A stretch of 64,000 nt of DNA from Thermoplasmata archaeon (lineage in GTDB: Archaea; Thermoplasmatota; Thermoplasmata; Lutacidiplasmatales; UBA184): NCBI GenBank assembly GCA_021844945.1, contig JAKBSJ010000001.1:1-64000 (forward strand), written 5' to 3'. Both the position numbers and the translations under genes were made by a program. Below the pieces are notes generated by a model. It saw only the letters and a program-made list of their open reading frames with translations, searched no databases and was not told where the DNA came from. This document shows, in pieces, positions 53,916 to 63,532 of the stretch (positions within the stretch are counted from its first letter, which is position 1; the number at the start of each line of letters is the position of its first letter).

Positions 53916-55175
53916 GTGACCGTGGCCGAGGCAGCGAGGACCGCACCCCCCGAGGTGTCAGCCGTTCTCGGGGCGACGTTCTTCGTTCGATTCGCCTTCG
54001 GGATCACGACGGCGGTCTTCGCGAGCTATCTCGCGGGCTACGATACGGGACTCCAACCGACCGAGATCGGGGTCATCGGTCTTGTCACGGCCCTGGCGAG
54101 CGTCGCGGAGTTCTCCACCGTCGTCTTCTCGGGGTTGGCGGCCGACCGCTGGGGGCGGTGGCCGGTCCTTGGGATCGGTATGGTCGTTGCCGCTGCGACG
54201 ACCTTGGGGTTCACGGTGACGCGCTCGCCGATCGCGCTCGGTGCGCTCAACTTCGGTTTCGGCGTCGCGAGCGGTGCGATCCTCGCGGCGAGCCTCGCGG
54301 TCGTCGCCGACGACGCTCCCCGGCACCGGCGCGGCCACGAGATGGGGCGCTTTGACGCGGTCAACCTCGCCGGGTGGATCGTAGGCTTCGCGGTGGGGTT
54401 TGCCGCTCTCGGCCTCCTTCCGAACCCGCAGCTCTTTTGGGTCTTCCCGATCGGAACGGGGCTCCTCGTCGTCGCGATCGTGTTCGCCGCGCTCCGGCTG
54501 CATACCGCCCCGTGGCGCGCGCGATCCGGAACCAGCCCGGGCCCCTGGAAAGATGTGGGTGTGTTCTTCGCGAACTCGGACGTAAGCGCCGCCCGGATCC
54601 GGCGGCAGATCGCCGTCGTGATCGCGCCGTGGTTGGTGATCTATATGCTCATCGGGACCGTACTCGTATTCCTCGCGAGTTCGGCCGGGAGCGTCGGGAT
54701 CTCTCCGCTCTATCTGGCGGTGGGGATCGCGGCCGGAGGGCTCGCCCTGACCGTGACCCAACCAGCGTTCGGGACGCTCGCGGATCGATTTGGGACAACC
54801 CGCCTGATGGTGGTCGGCACCGCCGGCTTCGTCGCCGTCCTGGCCGGCGCGGGGGTGATCACGACGTATGGCCTGTCCGCCCTCGGGATCGCGGTGACCG
54901 CGGTAGGCGCCATCCTGGCGCTCGGGTACGGCCCGGCGGCTCTGGCAGCGCTCGCCGAGCTGACCCGGGCGACATCCCGGGCCACCACGATGGCGGTCTA
55001 CACGCTTGCCATCTCGCTCGGAATGACCATCGGGCTGGTCGCCTCGACCCAGCTCTACAGCGCCTTCGGCGCGCACGGGCTCGACGTGTTCTTCGCTTTG
55101 CTCGCGGCCGCGCTCATCGCTCTCGTGGTGGCGCGCGGGCTCGAGGCTTCGGCCCCTACGACTCGGGCTCTATGA
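53916..55175 (+). CDS. MFS transporter
   Basis: 12 hydrophobic segments; GLAADRWGRWPVLGIGMVV; GTLADRFGTTRLMVVGT. Confidence 0.88.
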   Translation: MTVAEAARTAPPEVSAVLGATFFVRFAFGITTAVFASYLAGYDTGLQPTEIGVIGLVTALASVAEFSTVVFSGLAADRWGRWPVLGIGMVVAAATTLGFTVTRSPIALGALNFGFGVASGAILAASLAVVADDAPRHRRGHEMGRFDAVNLAGWIVGFAVGFAALGLLPNPQLFWVFPIGTGLLVVAIVFAALRLHTAPWRARSGTSPGPWKDVGVFFANSDVSAARIRRQIAVVIAPWLVIYMLIGTVLVFLASSAGSVGISPLYLAVGIAAGGLALTVTQPAFGTLADRFGTTRLMVVGTAGFVAVLAGAGVITTYGLSALGIAVTAVGAILALGYGPAALAALAELTRATSRATTMAVYTLAISLGMTIGLVASTQLYSAFGAHGLDVFFALLAAALIALVVARGLEASAPTTRAL

Positions 55176-56040
55176 TGATGTGGCGGATCGCCGGGAACTC
55201 GGCGCGCAATGCCGCCGAGATCATGTCGATCTCTCTCTCGACTTGATCGGTCGTAAGTCCGTCGATGAAGTTGACCCTCAGCGCGATCAGCGCGTCGTCG
55301 GGCCCGAGCATCATCGACTGAAGGGAGCGTACCCCACGGAGACGCGGATCTCGCTCGACGAATCCGAGGATCCGTCGGGCGATCTGCGGTGGGATCGACT
55401 TGCCGATCAGGAGCTCCCGGCTCTCGGCGCTGATCACGAAGCCACCGGCAATGAGAAGGCCGCCGACCACACAGGCCGCGATGCCGTCGGCGATGTTCAC
55501 GTGCCATATCGCGACGAGGCCGATCCCGGCAAACGCGACCGTGCTCGCGCCGATCGACACGATGTCCTGGAAGAAGATCGTCTTGACGCCCAAGTGAGCG
55601 CTCTCCATGAGGCTCTGGACGGTTTCCCGGGCCTGCCGTAGCTCGTAGAGCGCGACCACGATGCCGCCGACGCTGGCCGCGAGAGAGATCCCGACGACCA
55701 CGACGCCGCCGAACGGATCGGATATCGCCGTTGGGTTGTAGACGCGCTCGAGTCCGGTCACGAGCACGACCAAGCCCGCAATGGTGAACGCGATGAACGA
55801 CGCCATGAACGCCCAGAAGAAGCGTTCCTTCCCGAAACCGAACGGATGGTCCGCGGTCGGCGCCCGCTGGGAGGCGTAGAACCCCCAAAGAATGAGGCAC
55901 GCACCGATGAGGTCGGTAATCGAGTAGATCGCCTGGGACAGTACCGCCCGGCTCCCACTCGGAACCGCCACCAGGATGTTGATCGCGAACAGCACGGCGT
56001 TGATCGCCATGGTCGCGACGATGACGACCTGTGGACGCAT
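55156..56040 (-). CDS. Cation diffusion facilitator (CDF) transporter
   Basis: NAVLFAINILVAVPSGSRAVLSQAIYSITDLIGACLILWGFYASQRAPTADHPFGFGKERFFWAFMASF; CDF HP-[YF]G motif. Confidence 0.9.
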   Translation of the reverse strand: MRPQVVIVATMAINAVLFAINILVAVPSGSRAVLSQAIYSITDLIGACLILWGFYASQRAPTADHPFGFGKERFFWAFMASFIAFTIAGLVVLVTGLERVYNPTAISDPFGGVVVVGISLAASVGGIVVALYELRQARETVQSLMESAHLGVKTIFFQDIVSIGASTVAFAGIGLVAIWHVNIADGIAACVVGGLLIAGGFVISAESRELLIGKSIPPQIARRILGFVERDPRLRGVRSLQSMMLGPDDALIALRVNFIDGLTTDQVEREIDMISAALRAEFPAIRHIIIEPES

Positions 56041-56205
56041 CTGGGGACGAAGTCACCTCGAGAGCGTGAAACGAGAACACGTGCCGTGCCTTAGATGCTT
56101 GCCCGAGCCCCTTCTCCGCCCGGCCCGGGTCCCTCGCCCGGCCCCCGGTCGGAGGAGGGACTAACCGTTAAATCGCGGCTCCGGCTTCGATAAGCTGGTT
56201 CTCTC

Positions 56206-57180
56206 ATGTCCGAAAGTTCCTCTTCGACCCACACTAGTCCGCACCCGGCCGCACCCCCCGCGAAGACCCCTCCGCGCGCTCCTCTGCGCCCTCGCTTGTC
56301 GGAGATGGGGCTCTCGCTGGGGAAGTACGCCCGGCTCAAGCGCATGCTCTATACGCACGGTCCGGGCGGGGGCACCCTGCTCGCGTTGCCGATCGATCAA
56401 GGGCTTGAGCATGGTCCGGTCGACTTTTTTGACAACCCCGCGGCGCAAGATCCGAACTACCAGTTCGAGCTTGCGCGCGACGGCCGATTCAGCGCGATTG
56501 CGTTGCACGTCGGGCTCGCCGAGAAGTACTTCGGGGAGTACGCCGGTGAGGTTCCGCTCATTCTGAAGATCAACGGGAAGACGAGCATCCCGCCGGATGC
56601 GGAAGCGTTCAGCCCGCTCACGGGAACCGTCGAGGACGCCGTCCGCCTTGGCGCGGACGCGGTGGGCTACACCGTCTACGTCGGATCGCCCGCGCAGGAC
56701 CGAGACTTTCGGCAATTCCAGGAGGTGCGCGCCGAGGCCGACCGCCTCGGGATGCCGATGATCGTCTGGGCCTATCCTCGGGGCGAGTTCGTCGCGAAAA
56801 AGGGGGGCAAGGAGAGCCTCTACGCCGTCGACTACGCCGCTCGGGTCGCCCTCGAGCTCGGCGCGGACGTCGTGAAGGTGAACTACCCGGTCCGTTCCGA
56901 GAAGGACGTCGATTCGCCGCCGCCCTACAACCACCTCGACCTTACCCCCGACCAAGCCTTCCACAAAGTCGTCCAGAGCGCGGGTCGAGCGATGGTGCTC
57001 GTTTCGGGCGGGGCGAAGATCTCGGATGCCGATCTCTTGCACAAGGTCCGCTCCTCGCTGGACGCCGGCGCGACCGGGATCATCTTCGGTCGCAACATGT
57101 GGCAGCGACCCCGCAACGAAGCGCTCGTCCTCGCCCGTGAGCTCCATGCGATCTTCCGGGACTACGCTCAACCCCCGTAG
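56206..57180 (+). CDS. Class I fructose-bisphosphate aldolase (archaeal, DhnA type)
   Basis: LLALPIDQGLEHGPVDFFDNPAAQDPNYQFELARDGRFSAIALHVGLAEKYF...PLILKINGKTS...VKVNYPVRSE...MVLVSGGAKISDADLL...GATGIIFGRNMWQRP. Confidence 0.95.
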   Translation: MSESSSSTHTSPHPAAPPAKTPPRAPLRPRLSEMGLSLGKYARLKRMLYTHGPGGGTLLALPIDQGLEHGPVDFFDNPAAQDPNYQFELARDGRFSAIALHVGLAEKYFGEYAGEVPLILKINGKTSIPPDAEAFSPLTGTVEDAVRLGADAVGYTVYVGSPAQDRDFRQFQEVRAEADRLGMPMIVWAYPRGEFVAKKGGKESLYAVDYAARVALELGADVVKVNYPVRSEKDVDSPPPYNHLDLTPDQAFHKVVQSAGRAMVLVSGGAKISDADLLHKVRSSLDAGATGIIFGRNMWQRPRNEALVLARELHAIFRDYAQPP

Positions 57181-57202
57181 GGACCACTCGTTCCCACTGT
57201 GG

Positions 57203-57709
57203 GTGGAGATCCGCGGGGACGATCACCCGAAGGCGTGCACGGGTCGCCGACTTCTGGCTCGTGGGATCGTCCGGCGATCACCCCCCCCTCCTCCCGGTCC
57301 TCCCCTCGTTCTCGATCCGTACGCGCCCATCGTGCTCTCGGCCCAGGACCGGCGGTACGCAGAACGGCACGGGTTCCTAGTCGTGGACTGTTCGTGGAAC
57401 CGACTGTCGGACCGAGGATCGCTTGGTGGGACCACGATTCCGCCGGGCCTCCACCGCCGGCTACCTTTTCTATTGGCCACGAACCCTCAGCACTTCGGAC
57501 ATGTCGGGCAACTGAACACGGCGGAGGCCTTCGCTGCCGCTTTGGCCGTGTCCGGCCAGGAAGCAGAGGCTCGGAAATTGCTGGACGCGTTCCACGGGAG
57601 CACGGCGTTCTTCCACGTGAATGAGTCTCGTCTTCGACGCTATCGCGGCGCGAAGACGTCCCGCGAGATGCTCGCGGCCGAGAGAGCCGAGTTCTCAACC
57701 GTAGGCTAA
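57203..57709 (+). CDS. Tsr3-like rRNA aminocarboxypropyltransferase (DUF367)
   Basis: DDHPKACTGRRLLARGIV...LVLDPYAPIVLSAQDRRYAERHGFLVVDCSWNRL...RRLPFLLATNPQHFGHVGQLNTAEAFAAAL; GTG start at 57203. Confidence 0.88.
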   Translation: MEIRGDDHPKACTGRRLLARGIVRRSPPPPPGPPLVLDPYAPIVLSAQDRRYAERHGFLVVDCSWNRLSDRGSLGGTTIPPGLHRRLPFLLATNPQHFGHVGQLNTAEAFAAALAVSGQEAEARKLLDAFHGSTAFFHVNESRLRRYRGAKTSREMLAAERAEFSTVG

Positions 57710-57756
57710 CCTACCCCCGAAACGCCCGGCGCGAGAGGGGCACCGGCGTACATTGG

Positions 57757-57824
57757 GATATAGGCCTATTGCTCACACTATATTAGTTAGGGGTAAACTA
57801 TATTCTTTATTCAATTACTATAAA
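57757..57824 (+). promoter_or_regulatory. Four-copy 20-bp-periodic TATA/ACTATA array, putative pst promoter/operator
   Basis: GATATAGG (57757), ACTATATT (57777), ACTATATT (57797), ACTATAAA (57817): TATA at 57759, 57779, 57799 and 57819. AT-rich island in a GC-rich window; last copy ~30 nt before the phoU ATG. Confidence 0.75.
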
Positions 57825-57849
57825 TTTGCTTGATCGGTCGCCATGGGCG

Positions 57850-58824
57850 ATGATGGCAGCGCAAGGACCGGGTCGAGTCTCGGGGGGAGTGCGGGATCGC
57901 AATCTGCCTCGTAGACGGTCCGTTTCTCCCCGGCTGATCCGGCTGGACTCGGACACACCCGCAGAACATGTTTTCCGGGAGTTGGTCGCAGCGTACGTCT
58001 CGGCCGCCCCAAGGATCGTCATTCGCCAAGAGGGAGGGATCCGAAGCAGCATCCGAGACGTGGTCTCGTCCTTCCGGGAGCGGTTCGGAGCCCGGACCCG
58101 GCTCGATGATGAGCACGGCGACCTCGTGCTCTATGGTCTCGACCCGGAGAGCCCGCCACGCCTGCCCCAACTCAGCTTCCGCCTGGGCGAATGCGTGCTC
58201 GAACTCCTGCGGGATGCCGGGCTCGGGACCGCTTCGACCGCCCGGGAAGAAGACTGGGACGAGCGCGACAACGTCGTGGACGCTCTTGCCTGGGAGGTGC
58301 AGCGGAGGGTCACTCAGGCTTGGCGGAATCCTCGAGAATATGGTCATCGCGAAAGGATCAACCCGATCCGATGGCTCGAAGCGTCGCGGGCTCTCGAGCG
58401 GATCGGGGACCATGCGGTGCTCATCGCGATCCACGGCGCCCGCTGGAGAGAGACCGAACCCGCCGAAGCGGAGCGCCGCCTCCTGACCGAATTCCATCAC
58501 CAGGCCTCGGACTACGTAGACGGCGCGTTGGTCCTGCTGGTCGATCCTCGAGTCGGTAGCGCAAACGCCGCGCTGGATCTCGGGGTCGCTCTGCGGGAGA
58601 CGGGACGAACACTAGTAGATCGCTTAATCGCAGCGCGGTCCGCCAACCCTCCGCCCCCCTTGGCGGCAGTCTCGCTGGGCTGGGTATTGCACTCTCTCGA
58701 TCGCATCGTGGCCTATGGCATGGACCTCGCCGAGATCGCTCTCGACTCCGCGCAACCTGCGCGCCCTTCATTGCACGGTCCTCCCAGCGAGGACGATACA
58801 GGAGGCAACGAAAGCCATGAGTGA
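57850..58824 (+). CDS. PhoU-domain protein lacking a recognisable N-terminal AbrB domain
   Basis: LIRLDSDTPAEHVFRELVAAYVSAAPRIVIRQEGGIRSSIRDVVSSF... then PhoU helical repeats (INPIRWLEASRALERIGDHAVLIA); head of the pst operon. Confidence 0.75.
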   Translation: MMAAQGPGRVSGGVRDRNLPRRRSVSPRLIRLDSDTPAEHVFRELVAAYVSAAPRIVIRQEGGIRSSIRDVVSSFRERFGARTRLDDEHGDLVLYGLDPESPPRLPQLSFRLGECVLELLRDAGLGTASTAREEDWDERDNVVDALAWEVQRRVTQAWRNPREYGHRERINPIRWLEASRALERIGDHAVLIAIHGARWRETEPAEAERRLLTEFHHQASDYVDGALVLLVDPRVGSANAALDLGVALRETGRTLVDRLIAARSANPPPPLAAVSLGWVLHSLDRIVAYGMDLAEIALDSAQPARPSLHGPPSEDDTGGNESHE

Positions 58825-60052
58825 GAGTTCGGGGAGCGCGACCATGACGAATGACAGTATTGTGCAAGGGGCACCGATGCGCCATCGAGGCGGTCGTAGG
58901 ATCGGCCTGGGCGTGACCATCGCGGTCGCGGTGATCCTGCTCGCGGCCGGGCTGGGAGGGGGCTACGTTCTCGGCGGTAGCCACGGCGCCTCTTCGGGAG
59001 CGACGAAGTACACCTTGTTGGAAACGGGGTCCACGCTGATCTTCCCCTACATGAACATACTCGGCCCCAAGTTTACGTCCCTCTACCCGAACATCCAGAT
59101 CTCCCCGCAAGCAACCGGTAGCGGTACCGGGATCAGTTCGGCCGAAGCGGGCACGGTCGACTTGGGTGGAACGGACGCGTATCTGCTCCCCAGTGTCGCG
59201 GCCAACTACAGTTTGATCAACGTACCTATCGCGATATCGGCCCAGCTGGCGGTCTACAACATCCCGGGGATCACGACCCACTTGAACCTCAACGGGACGG
59301 TCCTTTCAATGATCTACTCGGAGAAGATCACGAAGTGGAATGACCCTCTGATCCAAGCCGCGAACCCCGGCGTCGCTCTCCCGGACCAGACGATCGTGCC
59401 TCTCCACCGTTCCGACGGAAGCGGGGACACGTTCATGTGGACCAGCATGATGTACATGTCTTGGTCGGGTTGGACCGGCGGCTATGGGACCACGTACTCG
59501 TGGATGGCCAACCAGAAGGGGTACGAGGGAAACGCCGGCATGGTTTCCGGGCTAGAATCGACCCCGTACGGTCTCGCCTACATTGGTATCAGCTACCTCT
59601 CGGAAATCCAAGCGGACTCGAGCCTTCAGTACGCAGCGTTGGGTGACGAAGCGGCGATCGTAAACGGTACCAACCCCGCGAACTACGTCCTACCCTCGGC
59701 CCAGAACATCAGCGAGGACGCGAACCTGGCTCTGAAGAACCTCCAGCCTCCCAGCGTAGCGATCAGCCTCATACTCGGCGGAGTCCCGGGTGCGACCGAC
59801 CTCAAGCTCGGCGCCGGCGGAACACTACCGACCGCCCAGTATCCGACGCCCTACCCCGACACCAACCTCGAGTACATCCTGATCTCGACGCACCCCGCGA
59901 ACCCCAGCAAGCAAACCTGGGTGGTCAACTTCTTGGAGTGGGCCATGACGTTCGGGGCATCCTACGCGACCCAGGTGAACTTCCTTCCGTTGACACCGAC
60001 CGTGGTGGGCTACAACATCCAGGCCCTCGGCGGGGTGAACGTCAGCGCGTAG
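58817..60052 (+). CDS. pstS: Phosphate ABC transporter substrate-binding protein
   Basis: N-terminal TM; LLETGSTLIFPYMNILGPKFTSLYPNIQISPQATGSGTGISSAEAGTVDLGGTDAYL; VPLHRSDGSGDTFMWTSMM. Confidence 0.93.
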   Translation: MSESSGSATMTNDSIVQGAPMRHRGGRRIGLGVTIAVAVILLAAGLGGGYVLGGSHGASSGATKYTLLETGSTLIFPYMNILGPKFTSLYPNIQISPQATGSGTGISSAEAGTVDLGGTDAYLLPSVAANYSLINVPIAISAQLAVYNIPGITTHLNLNGTVLSMIYSEKITKWNDPLIQAANPGVALPDQTIVPLHRSDGSGDTFMWTSMMYMSWSGWTGGYGTTYSWMANQKGYEGNAGMVSGLESTPYGLAYIGISYLSEIQADSSLQYAALGDEAAIVNGTNPANYVLPSAQNISEDANLALKNLQPPSVAISLILGGVPGATDLKLGAGGTLPTAQYPTPYPDTNLEYILISTHPANPSKQTWVVNFLEWAMTFGASYATQVNFLPLTPTVVGYNIQALGGVNVSA

Positions 60053-60067
60053 GGGAGGCCTCGACCC

Positions 60068-61078
60068 TTGGACCCGCCGACCGGAGATCAACCTGTTCCC
60101 GGCGGAGAGGGCGCGAGCGCCGCGCCCTTCTCCGCTCTTCCCACTCCCCGCTCCATCACGTGGCGGGCCTGGCTGGGAAGCCCGATTGCTCTGCTTCCGC
60201 TCGCTCTCGTTGCGGCGATCGTGATTGTTCTCCTCTACGCTTCGGAACTGAAGAACTTCGGTTGGTCGTTCTGGAGCTTCAACTACCTCTTCGACCCGCT
60301 CACCGACTCGGGGTCGTTCGGGGTCGGGATTTTCGCAGCCGGAAGCGCGATCACCGCCACCCTGGCATTGATCCTTGCGGGCCTGCTCAGCCTCGCCATC
60401 GCGATCTCCCTGACCGTCTATCTTCCCCCGATTGCGAGCCGCCCGCTGACCATTCTCACCAATCTGCTCGCGGGAATCCCCAGCGTGGTCTACGGCATCT
60501 GGGGGTACGTCATCTTGGCGCCGTACTTCGGATCCACCCTCGAGCCCACGCTCCAGAACGTCATCGGATTCATCCCGGGGTTCGGCGGAACCCGAGTGGA
60601 TACCGCCGGCGGAACGGGGCTCCTACTTGCCATCTTCATCCTGACGATCATGGTGATCCCTCTGACCACCGCGATCATGCGGGAGTCGCTTCGCAACGTT
60701 CCTAGGGACTTGGTCGAAGCGGGCCTGGCCCTGGGTGCCACTCAGTGGGAAGTGACCCGCCAAGTTCGTCTGAAGGTTGCGCGCGGCGGGCTCTGGGGGG
60801 CTCTGTTCCTCGGGTTCGGTCGGGCCATCGGAGAGGCGGTCGCGGTCGCGATGGTCATCGGGGCCTCGATCCAAATCCCATCGACCATCTATGGGGGATC
60901 CACAACGATTGCCTCCTTCATTTTTTATCAGCTCGATAGCGCGTTCACCTATCCGTCGCTTCTCCAGGCACTCGTCGAGTACGCCCTAATCCTCCTCGCC
61001 ATCGCGGTGATCGTGAACGTCGTGGGGCAGCGAGCGACCCACTCCGACACGATCGCTGCGGCCACGGGAGGGGTCTGA
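60068..61078 (+). CDS. pstC: Phosphate ABC transporter permease PstC
   Basis: LLAGIPSVVYGIWGYVIL; RESLRNVPRDLVEAGLALGATQWEVTRQVRLKVARGGLWGALFLGFGRAIGEAVAVAMVIG. Confidence 0.93.
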   Translation: MDPPTGDQPVPGGEGASAAPFSALPTPRSITWRAWLGSPIALLPLALVAAIVIVLLYASELKNFGWSFWSFNYLFDPLTDSGSFGVGIFAAGSAITATLALILAGLLSLAIAISLTVYLPPIASRPLTILTNLLAGIPSVVYGIWGYVILAPYFGSTLEPTLQNVIGFIPGFGGTRVDTAGGTGLLLAIFILTIMVIPLTTAIMRESLRNVPRDLVEAGLALGATQWEVTRQVRLKVARGGLWGALFLGFGRAIGEAVAVAMVIGASIQIPSTIYGGSTTIASFIFYQLDSAFTYPSLLQALVEYALILLAIAVIVNVVGQRATHSDTIAAATGGV

Positions 61079-61083
61079 ACCCA

Positions 61084-61983
61084 ATGGTCGCTGCTCCCGA
61101 CGCGGACCATTCGTTGCTGAACCCAACGGGGCACGTGCGCCGCCGCCTCGCGCTCGACCGCGCGGTGCGCTGGCTCCTCCTCCTCGCCTTTGCAGCCGTT
61201 CTCTTCCCTCTCCTCGACATGGTCTACTGGATCTCCGCGCGGGCGGTCCCGGCATTCACTTGGGGGACTTTCACCGAGAATCAGGTGGGCTTGGGCGGAG
61301 GCCTGCATGCGATGATCATCGGAACGCTGTTCCTCATCGGGATCGCGACCGCCTTTGCGGTGGGTATCGGGGTCGTTTCAGGGATGTACACGGCGGAGTA
61401 CGCGCCTCCGGCGGTGGCCCACTCGGCCCGGGTCATCGGCAACGTCCTGGCCGGAGTTCCGGCGATCGTGATCGGATACTTCGGGTACTACGCTCTCGTG
61501 CTTTACACCCACTGGGGGTACAACTCGCTCGCCGGAGGGATCGCCCTCGGCGTGTTCATGGTTCCGTTCGTCTTCCGGACGACGGACATCGGTTTCGCCG
61601 CCGTTCCCCGGGCCCAACGCGAAGCGACGCTGGCTCTCGGAGCGCGGCGGTCCCAGTACTTGGCGCGGGTAGCGTTTCCGATCGCGTTGCCCACCATGCT
61701 GTCCGGCGTTTTCCTGGCGATGGCGATCGGCCTGGGCGAGACCGCTCCGCTGATCTATACGGCCGGCTGGAGCTCCTCCACGGTCACCGGCCTTCTCCAG
61801 CCGACCAGCTACCTGACCGGGGCCATCTGGAACTTCTACGACTTCCCCAGCACCGAGGGCTCGTTCCTGACCCTCGCGTTCCAGGCCGCCTTCCTGCTGA
61901 TCGTGATTTCGCTCACGGTCAACATCGCCATTCAGGTCATCGCGGACCGTTACCGCCGCCGCTTGAGGGGGTTGTTCCAGTGA
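61084..61983 (+). CDS. pstA: Phosphate ABC transporter permease PstA
   Basis: NVLAGVPAIVIGYFGYYAL; AVPRAQREATLALGARRSQYLARVAFPIALPTMLSGVFLAMAIGLGETAPLIYTA. Confidence 0.93.
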   Translation: MVAAPDADHSLLNPTGHVRRRLALDRAVRWLLLLAFAAVLFPLLDMVYWISARAVPAFTWGTFTENQVGLGGGLHAMIIGTLFLIGIATAFAVGIGVVSGMYTAEYAPPAVAHSARVIGNVLAGVPAIVIGYFGYYALVLYTHWGYNSLAGGIALGVFMVPFVFRTTDIGFAAVPRAQREATLALGARRSQYLARVAFPIALPTMLSGVFLAMAIGLGETAPLIYTAGWSSSTVTGLLQPTSYLTGAIWNFYDFPSTEGSFLTLAFQAAFLLIVISLTVNIAIQVIADRYRRRLRGLFQ

Positions 61984-62753
61984 CCGATACGGTACCGGTG
62001 GGGCCCCCCATCATCGAAGTGCGGAACTTGAAGGTCGGGGCGTCCGAGCGCACCATCTTGGACGACGTTACGCTCGATGTGTTCGACCGTCAGGTGACGG
62101 CGGTCATTGGGCCTTCGGGTTCCGGCAAGACGACCTTCATACGCACGCTCAACCGAATGGTCGAGACGACCCCGGGCCTGCGCGTGGAAGGATCTATCCG
62201 CTATCAGGGGCAGGACATCCACGATCCGCGCGTGAACCCCGTGCTCCTGCGCCAACGCATCGGGATGGTGTTCCAGCGGCCGGCCGTGTTTCCTATGTCC
62301 ATCTACAACAACGTCGTGTTCGGTCTGCGCCTCAACGGTACTGACCCGAGCGAGTTCGATCGAATCGTCGGCCATTCCCTAGAGCGGGCGGGGCTGCTCA
62401 AGGAACTTCAGGGAAACCTCGATCGCCCAGCGTTCGAACTTTCGGGGGGGCAGCAGCAGCGCCTATGTATCGCGCGCGCGCTCGCGGTCAAGCCCCGCGT
62501 CCTTTTGATGGACGAACCCACCGGTAGCCTCGACCCGATCTCGACGCAACGGGTCGAGGAGACCGTCGAGGAGCTCCGGCGTGAAATCGCCATCGTCATC
62601 GTGACCCATAGCATTGCCCAGGCGGCCCGTGTTTCCGACCGGACCGCATACTTCTACCAAGGCCGTCTTGTGGAAGTCGCCCCCACCGAAGTGCTGTTCG
62701 AGCGACCCACTCAGAAGCTCACCGAGGAGTACATCACCGGGAGATTTGGATGA
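61980..62753 (+). CDS. pstB: Phosphate ABC transporter ATP-binding protein PstB
   Basis: VIGPSGSGKTTFIRTLNRMVETTPGLRVEGSIRYQGQDIHDPRVNPVLLRQRIGMVFQRPAVFPMSIYNNVVFGLRLNG; LSGGQQQRLCIARALAVKPRVLLMDEPTGSLDP. GTG start. Confidence 0.96.
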   Translation: MTDTVPVGPPIIEVRNLKVGASERTILDDVTLDVFDRQVTAVIGPSGSGKTTFIRTLNRMVETTPGLRVEGSIRYQGQDIHDPRVNPVLLRQRIGMVFQRPAVFPMSIYNNVVFGLRLNGTDPSEFDRIVGHSLERAGLLKELQGNLDRPAFELSGGQQQRLCIARALAVKPRVLLMDEPTGSLDPISTQRVEETVEELRREIAIVIVTHSIAQAARVSDRTAYFYQGRLVEVAPTEVLFERPTQKLTEEYITGRFG

Positions 62754-63532
62754 GCGGAACACCACCGGCCAGCCGCGACGCCGCGCGAGGATACGACCGA
62801 GAGATCGGCCGGCTCAAGTCCGATGCCGTCGAGATGGGACACTGGGCACTGGCGATGGTCCACGATGGGTGGACCGCGTTCCAGCGGTCCGATCTGAAGC
62901 TGGCGCAAGCCGTGCTGGATCGGGATACGCGCCTATCCAAGTACGAGGAGGACATCGAGCACGAGACCATCTCGTTCCTTCTCCTCCGTAAACCGGCGGG
63001 AGGCGATCTGCGGACTGCGGTCGGCCTTCTCAAAGCGACGACGTACCTGGATCGCATCGGCCGACTCGGATTCGACATCGCGCGGATCACGACCCCCGAG
63101 GTCCGATCGGATCTCCCCGAGCTGAGAGACCACTTACAGAACATGGACATCCTCGCGGAGTCCCAAGTGGCTCTCGTTCTCGACGCGCTCGAGCACGACA
63201 AGATCGAAGTCGCCCGCTCGCTGTTCGACCGCGACGACGAGATCGACCGGATGCACCGTGAGACCAATCGCATTGCGGTCCGCCAGCTCCTGTTCGACCC
63301 TCTTTCGGGCCAGCGCACGAGCAACGAGATCCTGATCGCGCGGCACTTCGAGCGGATCGCGGACAACGCCTGCCGCATCGCCGAGAAGGTGATCTATGGC
63401 CTCACCGGACAACGGCCCAGCGAGTACCTGCCCCGCCACCCGTACCTTCCGTACGTGCTCGAGCCGCCTCCCGGGGACGGCGGCCGTGGGGAGGGGGGAT
63501 CGCCGCCGATGCCTCCCGATCGATCGGCTTAG
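62750..63532 (+). CDS. phoU: Phosphate signalling complex protein PhoU
   Basis: RGYDREIGRLKSDAVEMGHWALAMVHDGWTAFQRSDLKLAQAVLDRDTRLSKYEEDIEHETISFLLLRKPAGGDLRTAVGLLKATTYLDRIGRLGFDIARI. Confidence 0.93.
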   Translation: MSGTPPASRDAARGYDREIGRLKSDAVEMGHWALAMVHDGWTAFQRSDLKLAQAVLDRDTRLSKYEEDIEHETISFLLLRKPAGGDLRTAVGLLKATTYLDRIGRLGFDIARITTPEVRSDLPELRDHLQNMDILAESQVALVLDALEHDKIEVARSLFDRDDEIDRMHRETNRIAVRQLLFDPLSGQRTSNEILIARHFERIADNACRIAEKVIYGLTGQRPSEYLPRHPYLPYVLEPPPGDGGRGEGGSPPMPPDRSA

